Assembly (NCBI GenBank): GCA_017577715.1
Contig: PKRC01000001.1
Location: 62,001-126,000 of the forward strand
Length of the DNA: 64,000 nt
From: Clostridia bacterium
Lineage (GTDB): Bacteria; Bacillota; Clostridia; Caldicoprobacterales; Caldicoprobacteraceae
Direction: 5' to 3'
The notes beneath the pieces are model-generated. The model did not search any database and was not told the origin of the DNA. It saw only the letters and a list, made by a program, of their open reading frames with translations. The position numbers were made by a program, and so were the translations under genes. Position 1 is the first letter of the stretch. Each line of letters opens with the position of its first letter. Shown here piece after piece: positions 43,064 to 51,607 of the stretch.

Positions 43064-43149
43064 TGTGCACGTATATTTAATGTGGTAATGTAAACCATAT
43101 ATGTATGGATATTGATTTTTGAATGGTATCAGCTGAGGGTGTTTAGCTT

Positions 43150-44268
43150 ATGATAAAAGGTCGGGCAAAAAAGGATAAACGTACCAAAAACCTCATTGGC
43201 CGGCTTATGCCAGGGGATATAGCGGTGATATACCATCAGGACCTGGATGAGGTAGCAGCCCTACATCTGGTAGAAAAAAGGGTGAAGGCCGTCATTAATG
43301 GGGCTTTATCCATAAGCGGGCGGTATCCAAACCAGGGACCTAAAGTACTTTTAGAGGCAGGTATACCCATTATCGACAACATCGGCAAGGAAGCTTTTGA
43401 GTATATTCAGGATGAGGATTATTTAGAAATAGACGATAAGGGGCTGTGGGTGAACCGCAGGTATTTGTGCAACGTCAAGTTTCTGGCTAAGGATGAAGTG
43501 GAAGGGAAGATGAAGGAAGCCAGCGAAAACATATGGGAAGTACTCCGCGAATTTATCGATAACACTTTGGATTATGCTGAAAGGGAAAAGGATATGGTGA
43601 TCGGCCCCGTAAAGGTGCCCCCCCTCAAGGTCAAGATGGAGAATCGACATGTGCTCATAGTGGCAAGGGGTAGGAACTATATTGAGGATTTAAAGGCTAT
43701 ACGCGCGTATATAGATGAGGTACGTCCCGTGATGATCGGGGTGGATGGGGGAGGAGACGCATTGCTGGAGTTCGGCTACAAACCCGACATAATAGTAGGC
43801 GATATGGACAGCGTCAGCGATCGCTGTTTGAAAAGCTGTGGGGAAATAGTGGTACATGCCTATCCCGATGGGCGTTGCCCCGGCATGGAACGAATACGAG
43901 CGTTGGGGCTTGAAGCGGTTACCTTTCCATTTCCGGGCACCAGCGAGGACGTGGCTATGATACTGGCGTATGAGAATAAAGCGGAGCTCATAGTCATGGT
44001 GGGCAGCCATAATAGTATGGTGGACTTCCTTGAAAAAGGAAGAAAGGGAATGGCCAGTACTCTTTTAGTGAGGATGAAGGTGGGATACAAAGTTGTTGAT
44101 GCCAAAGGCGTCAGTGAGCTATATAAAAACCGCATACAGCCCGGTTATATAGTTGCCATATTTGCAGCGGCCATGTTTCCCATCTTGCTCATAACGCGCA
44201 TGTCGCCGCAAATTCAAGATTTATACCAACTGATAGCGCTTCGTATAAAGCTATTATTCGGTCTGTAG
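43150..44268 (+). CDS. steA: Putative cytokinetic ring protein SteA
   Basis: 372 residues. N-terminal region (LIGRLMPGDIAVIYHQDLDEVAA; AVINGALSISGRYPNQGP) and a central thiamin-pyrophosphokinase-like domain (MIGVDGGGDALLEFGYKPDIIVGDMDSVSD is spread over ~198-227), with one C-terminal membrane helix (IVAIFAAAMFPILLI). This is the SteA family, which in actinobacteria localises with its partner SteB to the division ring. The TPK-like domain lacks an obvious thiamin role here. The next gene is the SteB/MctB-like partner. Confidence 0.88.
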   Translation: MIKGRAKKDKRTKNLIGRLMPGDIAVIYHQDLDEVAALHLVEKRVKAVINGALSISGRYPNQGPKVLLEAGIPIIDNIGKEAFEYIQDEDYLEIDDKGLWVNRRYLCNVKFLAKDEVEGKMKEASENIWEVLREFIDNTLDYAEREKDMVIGPVKVPPLKVKMENRHVLIVARGRNYIEDLKAIRAYIDEVRPVMIGVDGGGDALLEFGYKPDIIVGDMDSVSDRCLKSCGEIVVHAYPDGRCPGMERIRALGLEAVTFPFPGTSEDVAMILAYENKAELIVMVGSHNSMVDFLEKGRKGMASTLLVRMKVGYKVVDAKGVSELYKNRIQPGYIVAIFAAAMFPILLITRMSPQIQDLYQLIALRIKLLFGL

Positions 44269-44281
44269 TAGGTGGAGGACC

Positions 44282-45118
44282 ATGTTGCATCTTAAATATT
44301 ACGTCATCCTGCTCATCGGAATATTTCTTGCGCTTGGACTGGGGATTTTGATCGGCATAACGCTTGAAAACAATAACGTGTTGGAAAATCAGCAGGAGCT
44401 CATCATCCGCCAAATAGAAAGCGAATTTGAATCTTTAAGAAATGAGGCTGCTATGCTAAAAAAAAGCCTGGCTGTCCTAGAAGAACAGAAAGCTCAGGCT
44501 GAATCTACATCTGAATACCTGTTTTCCCGGCTTATAGAGGATAGATTGCAGGGCCTTAAGGTTTCGATTATAAGCTTCGGTCAGGACACCATCTCCCCTG
44601 ATTTGATACAGCTTTTGAGGTCGGCAGGAGCAACGGTGGGCTCCAATATAACCGTCAGGGCCGATTTATATGCAAGGCAGGATTTGGGCACGGCGCTGGT
44701 AACTTTTTTACAGAATGATGGCGATGATATGGGGAGGAATGACCTCCACAGCATAGTTGCCGATGCGCTGGTCTCAAGCCTCATAGAGGGGACCTTTACG
44801 CCGCTATCCCTTCGATTGAAGGAGATGCGCCTGATTCAAGCTTCCGGTGATATCGAGCAAAGCTGTGATGTGATCATCTTAAGTAGCAACGGAAAGGACG
44901 CACAGGCACAGTTCTCGGAAGAAAATGGTCTTGATGTTGTGCTCATTCAGACGGCCCTCAACATGGGGTTGCCCGTTGTGGCGGTGGAGCCATCCTCAGT
45001 GGAGAAGAGCGCCGTTTCGGAGTACGAAGAACTGGGGGTTTCGACAGTCAGGGATGTGGATACCCTTTACGGCAAGCTGGCACTGATATCGATATTGGAG
45101 GCCAACAGGCCCGAGTAG
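44282..45118 (+). CDS. Copper transporter family (MctB/SteB-like) protein
   Basis: 278 residues: one N-terminal membrane helix (YYVILLIGIFLALGLGILIGI), a coiled coil (RQIESEFESLRNEAAMLKKSLAVLEEQKAQAE spread over ~45-78) and an alpha/beta domain. The layout matches the MctB family annotated as copper transporter (DUF3186) and the SteB partner of SteA. A link to copper is doubtful in this context; an envelope or division role fits the neighbour better. AGGTGGAGG precedes ATG 44282. Confidence 0.82.
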   Translation: MLHLKYYVILLIGIFLALGLGILIGITLENNNVLENQQELIIRQIESEFESLRNEAAMLKKSLAVLEEQKAQAESTSEYLFSRLIEDRLQGLKVSIISFGQDTISPDLIQLLRSAGATVGSNITVRADLYARQDLGTALVTFLQNDGDDMGRNDLHSIVADALVSSLIEGTFTPLSLRLKEMRLIQASGDIEQSCDVIILSSNGKDAQAQFSEENGLDVVLIQTALNMGLPVVAVEPSSVEKSAVSEYEELGVSTVRDVDTLYGKLALISILEANRPE

Positions 45119-45157
45119 TATAGTGGGGCATCTTGCCATGTGAAGGAGGCATATCAG

Positions 45158-45865
45158 ATGGACTGCTCAGGTGTAGGAGTGGTCATCCCAGCATATAACG
45201 AGGAGCAGCGCATTGGTAGCACTATAAGGGCAATAAAAAGCCTCGACCTAGTTCGTGAGATTGTGGTGGTGGACGACGGGTCCACCGACAATACCGCTCA
45301 GGTCGCTATGAGGGAAGGCGCAAGCCTTATAAAGCTGGCGCGGAACCATGGTAAGGGCTATGCCCTGTGTCAGGGCTTGAAAGCCATATCTAGCCCCATT
45401 GTGCTCATATTGGATGCCGACCTGGGGGACAGCGCCGTTGAGGCGGCAAAGCTGATACAGCCCATCATGGAAGGAAGGGCCGATGTAACCATTGCGCGAT
45501 TTCCTAGCCTGCCCGGCAGGCACGGCTTTGGATTGGTCAAGGGCCTATCCAGAATGGGGATACGGCTTTTGACTGGGAAGGATTTCGATGCCGTGCTTTC
45601 GGGCCAGCGCGCTTTTAGGAGAGAACTCATAAATCCTCAATTTTTCAAATACAAAAGGTTCGGCGTAGAATTTGGTATGACGGTGGATTTGCTCAACCAC
45701 GGCTTTAGGATATGCCAGGTGGATGTTGAGATGGACCATCGCGTTACGGGCTTTGATCTTGCAGGGGTGTTGCACAGGGCAAGGCAGTTTAGGGATATAC
45801 TCGTTGTTTTGATGTCCAAGCTGTGGGAAAAGGTGGGAGTGAAAAAGGCTTATGGGATTGATTGA
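45158..45865 (+). CDS. Glycosyltransferase family 2 protein
   Basis: About 235 residues of the GT-A fold: VVIPAYNEEQRIGSTI at the N terminus, VVDDGSTDNT, and the metal-binding DAD in LILDADLGD, then SGQRAFRRE. Polyprenyl-phosphate mannosyl- or glucosyltransferases have this layout; the substrate cannot be told. ATG 45158 has AAGGAGG about 8 nt upstream; a GTG at 45140 precedes that site. It lies between the SteA pair and a MraY-like gene, so an envelope glycan pathway is likely. Confidence 0.88.
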   Translation: MDCSGVGVVIPAYNEEQRIGSTIRAIKSLDLVREIVVVDDGSTDNTAQVAMREGASLIKLARNHGKGYALCQGLKAISSPIVLILDADLGDSAVEAAKLIQPIMEGRADVTIARFPSLPGRHGFGLVKGLSRMGIRLLTGKDFDAVLSGQRAFRRELINPQFFKYKRFGVEFGMTVDLLNHGFRICQVDVEMDHRVTGFDLAGVLHRARQFRDILVVLMSKLWEKVGVKKAYGID

Positions 45866-46697
45866 TCAAATGGTATCGCTGGCGCTGTCCTGTTTTGCTG
45901 CAAGGCTTTTTATGCCCAGCATCTTTAAAATGCTTAAAGGTGGAGGGATGATGGTAAGGAATTATAGGGGGCAGCCTGTCACCACATCCATGGGGTTGAG
46001 CTTTATCTTTCCATGCCTTTGGGGCATCATTCCGTTTATGTTCGCGGGAATTGAGCCGGAACATGTGGCTTTTTTAGCAGTTGTCACATCGCTGGCCTTG
46101 GTGGGCTTCATAGACGATGCAGTGGGAGATACCGCTATAAAGGGTATAAAGGGCCATATTGGGGAACTCATCAGGGGCAGGATATCTACGGGGGTAGTCA
46201 AGCTCGTGATATCGGCCTTGTTGGGGCTATTTATAACAGCCTATTACCATAAAAGGCTAATAGCGTGGGGAATTTATGCCCTGTTATTTTCGCTGCTAGT
46301 AAATTTTATAAATCTTATGGATTTAAGGCCTGGACGGGCAATAAAAGCCTTTCTTCTGGTGGCTATCGCCCTTGTGATTTTGGGAGGTTTCTCGAATGTA
46401 TGGATGCTGATCCCCGTTATGGCCGCATTGCCCTTCTATATGAAGGGCGAGATGGAGGAGAAATACATGCTGGGGGATGCCGGGGCAAACCTTTTGGGCG
46501 GGATAGCCGGGCTTTATGCCGTCAAATCCATAACGCTGGTGACCGCAGCTATAATGTCGGTGCTGCTGCTGTCAATTCATGCCATAGCTGAGTACTGCTC
46601 TTTATCGAAATTCATAGAGTCTATTCCCGCACTGCGGTTTATCGATCAATTGTGGAGGGTAAAGGCGGATGAGGATACCGGTATGGATAGAGCTTAA
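45852..46697 (+). CDS. MraY/WecA-like glycosyltransferase family 4 membrane protein
   Basis: 281 residues with about eight membrane segments. The family features are FIDDAVGD (Asp-rich loop), LVNFINLMDLRPGRAIKAF, in place of the usual NxxNxxDGLDGLA, and YMLGDAGANLLGG. This points to a phospho-sugar polyprenyl-phosphate transferase, but the altered DLRPGR motif makes it divergent and the sugar unknown. It overlaps the GT2 gene by 14 nt and the DUF3866 gene by 29 nt. Confidence 0.82.
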   Translation: MGLIDQMVSLALSCFAARLFMPSIFKMLKGGGMMVRNYRGQPVTTSMGLSFIFPCLWGIIPFMFAGIEPEHVAFLAVVTSLALVGFIDDAVGDTAIKGIKGHIGELIRGRISTGVVKLVISALLGLFITAYYHKRLIAWGIYALLFSLLVNFINLMDLRPGRAIKAFLLVAIALVILGGFSNVWMLIPVMAALPFYMKGEMEEKYMLGDAGANLLGGIAGLYAVKSITLVTAAIMSVLLLSIHAIAEYCSLSKFIESIPALRFIDQLWRVKADEDTGMDRA

Positions 46698-47799
46698 AAG
46701 AGGTGTTGTAAAGGAGATAGTAGAGAGCGATGAGAGGGGTACAATGGTCGTCAGGCTGGATATCCATCACCCCCATAAGCTGGCAGTGGTGTATGCGCCG
46801 TTGACGGGATGGGTTGAGGTAGGCGATGAAGTGCTGGTCAACACCACCGCATGCAGCCTTGGTTTGGGCACAGGGGGCTATCACTTCGTGGTGTGCAACC
46901 TCAACATGAGGGATAGAGCTTTTGTCAGCAAAGGTCACGGCATGAAGCTGAAATACACTCCCCTTCAAATGCAGATTCTCCTGTCCGAGGAGGAAGAAAG
47001 TCCGCATCATGCCCACTATAACCAGCCCATTGATTTCCGGGGAAAGCTGGTGTACGTTGGAGAGCTGCACAGCATGCTGGCCCCCTTATGCGCCTATCTG
47101 AAATACTTTTCTGAGGGCAAAGTATCCATTGCGTATATAATGACCGACCATGGCGCGTTGCCCATAAGCTTCAGCCGAATTGTCGGCCTGCTCAAAAGGA
47201 AAGGCTTGCTGGATGTTACCGTTACCTCGGGCAATGCCTTTGGTGGGGACTATGAGTGCGTAAACATATATACCGCTTTGAAGGCTGCTCTTAACGTCGC
47301 CAACTGCGATGTGGCCATTGTGGCTATGGGGCCGGGCATACTGGGGACCGGTACCACCTTTGGGTTTAGCGGTCTAGAGCTGGGACTATATGTCAACCTG
47401 GTGGCAGCCTTGGGGGGAAACGTATTGTACATACCGCGGCTGGGATTTGGCGATGCCAGGGAGCGCCACATAGGGATAAGCCACCATTCCATTACGGTGC
47501 TAAAGCACATCATCCATCATCCCATCCCTCTCGTGCTGCCTTTAATGGATAAATCAAAGCTAAGGAGGGTTATAAAGCAGCTTGAAGATAGCCGTCTGCT
47601 GGCCAAGTACAGAGCCGTCTTTTTAAGCGGCAGCGATATAAGGAAAGCTTTAAAGCATTATGGCCTTGCTCCCACCACCATGGGCAGGGGTATCGATGAG
47701 GAGCCCTATTTTTTTTATGCTTTAGGAGCGGCAGCGCGCTATGGTTTGACCCAGGTGCTCCAAATACGATGTCGTGATATCGAAAAGGACGGGTTATAA
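46669..47799 (+). CDS. DUF3866 family protein
   Basis: 376 residues. The sequence matches DUF3866: an N-terminal beta-barrel-like part (GWVEVGDEVLVNTTACSLGLGTGGYHFVV spread over ~45-75) and a C-terminal alpha/beta part (VAIVAMGPGILGTGTTFGFSG; GISHHSITVLKHII). Function unknown. Its start lies inside the previous gene, so the two are translationally coupled, suggesting a shared pathway with the envelope genes. Confidence 0.85.
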   Translation: MRIPVWIELKRGVVKEIVESDERGTMVVRLDIHHPHKLAVVYAPLTGWVEVGDEVLVNTTACSLGLGTGGYHFVVCNLNMRDRAFVSKGHGMKLKYTPLQMQILLSEEEESPHHAHYNQPIDFRGKLVYVGELHSMLAPLCAYLKYFSEGKVSIAYIMTDHGALPISFSRIVGLLKRKGLLDVTVTSGNAFGGDYECVNIYTALKAALNVANCDVAIVAMGPGILGTGTTFGFSGLELGLYVNLVAALGGNVLYIPRLGFGDARERHIGISHHSITVLKHIIHHPIPLVLPLMDKSKLRRVIKQLEDSRLLAKYRAVFLSGSDIRKALKHYGLAPTTMGRGIDEEPYFFYALGAAARYGLTQVLQIRCRDIEKDGL

Positions 47800-47827
47800 A
47801 TTCTCCTCGAGGTTCATAGTTATCAAG

Positions 47828-47837
47828 TAGGACAAAT
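47828..47837 (+). promoter_or_regulatory. SpoIIID-like box upstream of spoIIM
   Basis: TAGGACAAAT fits WWRRACARNY at every position and lies 31 nt before the spoIIM start. The same 10-mer occurs at 6341 and 55381. Confidence 0.45.
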
Positions 47838-47868
47838 ATTCACAAAAGTCCTCGGGGGGATAGCTTAA

Positions 47869-48543
47869 TTGAACTCATCTAAGATAAAAACCCATATAAT
47901 GCTCCACATAAGGAAGAATATAGTCCTTTACCTGCTTATAATATTTGCCTTCATCACTGGGGTGGCTGCCGGGGGATTCACGGTCGGTTCCATCAGCCCT
48001 GAGCAGAGGATGTATCTGGCCGATTACCTGCAGGGATATTCGTATATCATTGGCAATCAGCCCCATGTGGATAGAACCATTATATTCATAAAGGCTTTGC
48101 TACAGAACCTTCAGACCGCTTTTTTTATCTGGTTGTTTGGACTGACTTATTTGAGCATTCCCCTGGTGCCGTTAACGGTGGGGATCAGAGGTTTTTTCCT
48201 TGGCTTTACCGTTGCTTTTTTGATTGACTACTATGCCCTGAACGGACTTTTTATGGTGCTTGTGTGCATCTTACCGCAATCGTTTATCCATATACCTTGC
48301 ATTGTGATTATGGGCGTATTGGCTGTGCAATTTGGAATAGAGAGGTTCAAGATAAGAAAGCTGCCCCACCTAAAGCAAATGAGGATGCGGAGAATAGCTC
48401 CTTACACTTTCAAATTTGTGCTTATCATCATGGCTTTTTTTATAAGCAGCCTGTTTGAGGCTTTTGTGGTGCCCTTGGTCTTCAAATTTTTGTTTGCAAA
48501 TATGTTTAAAATGAAGGAGTTCATAGCCTTTTTATCGAAATAA
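47869..48543 (+). CDS. spoIIM: Stage II sporulation protein M
   Basis: 224 residues with five membrane segments (IVLYLLIIFAFITGVAAGGF; FFIWLFGLTYLSIPLVPLTVG; GFFLGFTVAFLIDYYALNGLF and others) and the family's SpoIIM/DUF95 pattern. SpoIIM, with SpoIID and SpoIIP, drives septal peptidoglycan thinning and engulfment. TTG 47869 has GGGGGGA about 8 nt upstream. It follows the DUF3866 gene after 69 nt. Confidence 0.93.
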   Translation: MNSSKIKTHIMLHIRKNIVLYLLIIFAFITGVAAGGFTVGSISPEQRMYLADYLQGYSYIIGNQPHVDRTIIFIKALLQNLQTAFFIWLFGLTYLSIPLVPLTVGIRGFFLGFTVAFLIDYYALNGLFMVLVCILPQSFIHIPCIVIMGVLAVQFGIERFKIRKLPHLKQMRMRRIAPYTFKFVLIIMAFFISSLFEAFVVPLVFKFLFANMFKMKEFIAFLSK

Positions 48544-48613
48544 ATAAAATAGGTTTGAAGCAGCCGATAGCAGCGGTATGTAGTCAAATAGGCGATGGTG
48601 AGAGGTGGGATGC

Positions 48614-49417
48614 GTGTACAAAAATGCTGCTGAATTCGTTCAAAGAAAGGTCAAAATACAGCCTGAGGTGGGATTGATACTGGGGTCGGGCCTGGGAGAT
48701 GTGGTGGAGGCCATAGAGGACCCCATCTTCATTGATTATAAGGATATACCCGGTTTTCCTAAGACCACCGTGCCGGGCCACAAAGGCCGATTTGTGGTCG
48801 GCCGATGCCAGGGTAAAAAGGTAATAGCTGCTCAAGGGAGGTTTCATTACTACGAGGGCTATGATATGGAACAGGTGGTTCTGCCCGTTCGCACCATGAA
48901 GGTCATGGGTATACAGATCCTCATCGTTACCAATTCGGCAGGGGGAATAAATCCTGAGTTTTCGCCCGGCGATCTGATGGTCATAAAAGACCACATAAAC
49001 GTATCGGGCGTCAACCCATTGAGGGGAAGGAATAGGGACGACCTTGGTCCCCGATTCCCCGATATGACCTATGCTTATGACCCCAGCTTAAGGCGCCTTG
49101 TTATGGATACTGCAAAGGAGATGGGGCTTAAAGTCAGGGAAGGGGTTTATGCCATGATGCCAGGCCCTAGCTATGAGACGCCGGCTGAGATACACATGCT
49201 GCGGGTGCTGGGTGCAGATGCGGTTGGCATGTCCACTGTACCTGAGGTTATAGCCGCTGTCCATGCTGGTCTAAAGGTTGTGGGCATCTCGTGCATCACC
49301 AACATGGCTGCAGGGATATTGGACAAGCCTTTAACCCATGAAGAGGTCATGGAAACAGCCGAACGAGCGGCCAAGGATTTTGCCAGGCTCTTGCTGGGCT
49401 TTATTACAAAAATATGA
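48614..49417 (+). CDS. punA: Purine-nucleoside phosphorylase
   Basis: About 267 residues of the trimeric PNP type: GLILGSGLGDVVEAI, phosphate-binding GRFHYYEGY, TNSAGGINPEF, MMPGPSYETPAEI and VGMSTVPEVIAA with GISCITNMAAG. It cleaves inosine and guanosine to base and ribose 1-phosphate. GTG 48614 has GAGAGGTGGG just upstream; GTG 48605 sits inside that site. Confidence 0.95.
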   Translation: MYKNAAEFVQRKVKIQPEVGLILGSGLGDVVEAIEDPIFIDYKDIPGFPKTTVPGHKGRFVVGRCQGKKVIAAQGRFHYYEGYDMEQVVLPVRTMKVMGIQILIVTNSAGGINPEFSPGDLMVIKDHINVSGVNPLRGRNRDDLGPRFPDMTYAYDPSLRRLVMDTAKEMGLKVREGVYAMMPGPSYETPAEIHMLRVLGADAVGMSTVPEVIAAVHAGLKVVGISCITNMAAGILDKPLTHEEVMETAERAAKDFARLLLGFITKI

Positions 49418-49487
49418 CGATGGCGACCGTTAATACGACTGTTTGGCAAAAACAGGCATAAGCCAATCTGACGGCGCTTTTTGATGT

Positions 49488-49517
49488 GCATAACCCTTCT
49501 ATTCGATGGAAAACCTA
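49488..49517 (+). promoter_or_regulatory. Sigma-F/sigma-G-type promoter of dacF
   Basis: GCATA (49488-49492), 15 nt, then GGAAAACCTA (49508-49517) fit the forespore consensus GyATA-N15-GGnnAnAnTR with one mismatch in the -10. dacF is a sigma-F gene in Bacillus. Confidence 0.55.
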
Positions 49518-49554
49518 ATCCTAGATAAAGATGTGATGCATAGGAGGGATCGCG

Positions 49555-50742
49555 TTGAGCACATTAAAAAGGGCCGTTGTTTGTTGGCTGCTGACCGCAA
49601 TCTTCGCCATTATGCCTTTTGGGGTGGCTGTGGCTGCGCAACCGGCAACCGAGCTTCCCTTTAATATACAGGCTAAAGCGGCGCTACTTATGGATTATGA
49701 AACGGGTACCGTGCTGTATGAGAAAAATGCTCACCAAAAGCTTCCTGTAGCCAGCATAACTAAAATAATGACCCTTCTTTTGGCTATGGAAGCCATTGAG
49801 GAGGGCAGGTTAAAGCTGGATGATCCCGTACATGTCAGCCCGTATGCTGCTAGCATGGGCGGCTCTACCGTATTTTTAGAGGCTGGAGAGACCTTTCCGG
49901 TATCCACCATACTGGAGAGCATAATAGTAGCGTCGGCCAATGACGGCAGCGTTGCCCTTGCTGAAAAGATATACGGCAGCCATGAGCTGTTCGTGCAGAA
50001 GATGAACGAGCGGGCCCAGCAATTGGGAATGAAAAATACCAATTTTGTCAACTGCACCGGCCTGCCTGCAGAAAACCATTATACCACCGCATATGATGTC
50101 GCTCTGATGAGTAGGGAGCTGTTGAAGCATCCCCTCTTTTTCAAGTGGAGTACCATATGGTTGGATTACATGAGGGATGGCAAGACCATGCTGGTCAATA
50201 CCAATAGGCTTATCAGGTTTTACGAAGGCTGCGATGGCATCAAGACGGGCTATACCCAGGAGGCTGGCCATTGTATTTCGGCTACTGCAAAGCGCGGAAA
50301 CTTAAGGCTTATAGCCGTTATATTGGGAGCGCCCACATCCCAGATCAGGTTCAATGAAGCTCGCAAGCTTTTGGATTACGGTTTTGCCAATTACGAGTCG
50401 GTTATGGTGGTTAGGAAAGGTCAGATCGTCCAAAACGAAATACCTGTAACGGGAGGAAAAACCAGCAGGATAATGGGAGTGGCGGCCGATAACTTGTCAT
50501 TGCTGCTTACCAAGGGCGATTCAAAGGAGTTTGCCAAGGAGGTACAGATTTCCGCTCCCTTGAAGGCCCCCATCCGTGAGGGACAAAAGATTGGGATACT
50601 GACGGTTAAGAAGGACGGCAAAGAGGTTGGAAAAGTGGACATCCTGGCAGGAGAATCAGTAGAGGTTGCCGGCGTGTTCGATTATTTCAATAGAATATTT
50701 AACAACTGGCTTAGGAGACCGGCAAGCCAAAAAAACAAGTAA
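49555..50742 (+). CDS. dacF: D-alanyl-D-alanine carboxypeptidase DacF (penicillin-binding protein)
   Basis: 395 residues with a signal peptide (CWLLTAIFAIMPFGVAVAAQ). Peptidase S11 motifs: SxxK in VASITKIM (Ser67, Lys70), SxN in VASANDGSVA and KTG in GIKTGYTQEAGHC. A C-terminal PBP5-like domain and a basic amphipathic tail (YFNRIFNNWLRRP) follow, suggesting membrane association. It trims D-Ala from pentapeptides during spore cortex formation. TTG 49555 has AGGAGGG 5-6 nt upstream. The spoIIA genes that often follow dacF are not here. Confidence 0.95.
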   Translation: MSTLKRAVVCWLLTAIFAIMPFGVAVAAQPATELPFNIQAKAALLMDYETGTVLYEKNAHQKLPVASITKIMTLLLAMEAIEEGRLKLDDPVHVSPYAASMGGSTVFLEAGETFPVSTILESIIVASANDGSVALAEKIYGSHELFVQKMNERAQQLGMKNTNFVNCTGLPAENHYTTAYDVALMSRELLKHPLFFKWSTIWLDYMRDGKTMLVNTNRLIRFYEGCDGIKTGYTQEAGHCISATAKRGNLRLIAVILGAPTSQIRFNEARKLLDYGFANYESVMVVRKGQIVQNEIPVTGGKTSRIMGVAADNLSLLLTKGDSKEFAKEVQISAPLKAPIREGQKIGILTVKKDGKEVGKVDILAGESVEVAGVFDYFNRIFNNWLRRPASQKNK

Positions 50743-50791
50743 CGCTTCATCTCATTGACGGTTGAATTTGCATAATTTTGCAGAAGGCTTA

Positions 50792-50828
50792 ATGGGTCGG
50801 TAAAGCATAGGTGCCGACCCATTTTTAT
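50792..50828 (+). terminator. Intrinsic terminator after dacF
   Basis: ATGGGTCGG (50792-50800) pairs perfectly with CCGACCCAT (50814-50822) around a 13-nt loop, followed by TTTTATTTT. Confidence 0.88.
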
Positions 50829-50950
50829 TTTAAGAAAGGGAAAATCCAGATTAAGGGTTTCATAATGGTAATTAATCATGTACAATAAAACCATGGATGG
50901 TTGTCTGTTTTAAAAGCACCTATCATGGAGCAGAATGGAGGTTGTCTGAA

Positions 50951-51586
50951 TTGTACATAAACTGGGTTGATGTACTTTTAAGCTTGCCGGCTGTATTTTT
51001 GGCCATGTCTTTCCATGAGTTTGCTCATGCCCTTACAGCTTATAGGCTGGGGGACCCTACTCCTAAAAATCAGGGGCGGCTTACCCTGTTCCCTTTAGCC
51101 CATGTGGATTGGCTGGGACTAATACTGTTTGCCCTATTTAGGTTTGGCTGGGCAAGGCCAGTACAGGTCAATCCTGCAAATTTCAAAAATCGAAAGTGGG
51201 GCAGCGTCATTGTGTCTTTTGCTGGGCCGCTGGCCAATATGCTGCTGTCCCTCATAGCCTTGGTAATTTTGATGGTAGCCGAGCTATTTGTTTTTTTCTA
51301 TAGGGATATCGTGCTTGGAATTATAGACCGCGTAGTGCAGCTGAATATAGTGTTTGCTATTTTGAATTTAATGCCCATACCTCCTTTTGATGGATATCAC
51401 ATTATAAAGGAACTATTTTATCGTCGGAATGTCAAATTTTTTTGGAACTATGAATACTACGGCATGCTAATTTTGTTCATCTTTGCGGTGTTGGGAGGAT
51501 TCAATTTGCTGGTGCATACCCCTGCCCAATACGTATATCGGCAATTGATGCATCTGCAAACCTTTTTGCTTTCTTTGTTGCAATAA
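50951..51586 (+). CDS. Site-2 protease family (M50) membrane metallopeptidase
   Basis: About 211 residues with four to six membrane segments. Zinc motif HEFAH (in MSFHEFAHALTAYRLG, residues ~22-37) and the C-terminal NLMPIPPFDGYHI with the metal-binding Asp identify a site-2 protease of the small YwhC-like type. It cleaves proteins within the membrane; the substrate is unknown. TTG 50951 has GGAGG 9 nt upstream; a longer frame begins at 50897. It precedes scpA as in many Clostridia. Confidence 0.9.
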   Translation: MYINWVDVLLSLPAVFLAMSFHEFAHALTAYRLGDPTPKNQGRLTLFPLAHVDWLGLILFALFRFGWARPVQVNPANFKNRKWGSVIVSFAGPLANMLLSLIALVILMVAELFVFFYRDIVLGIIDRVVQLNIVFAILNLMPIPPFDGYHIIKELFYRRNVKFFWNYEYYGMLILFIFAVLGGFNLLVHTPAQYVYRQLMHLQTFLLSLLQ

Positions 51587-51607
51587 GGGGAAGGGGGTAA
51601 TAATGGT

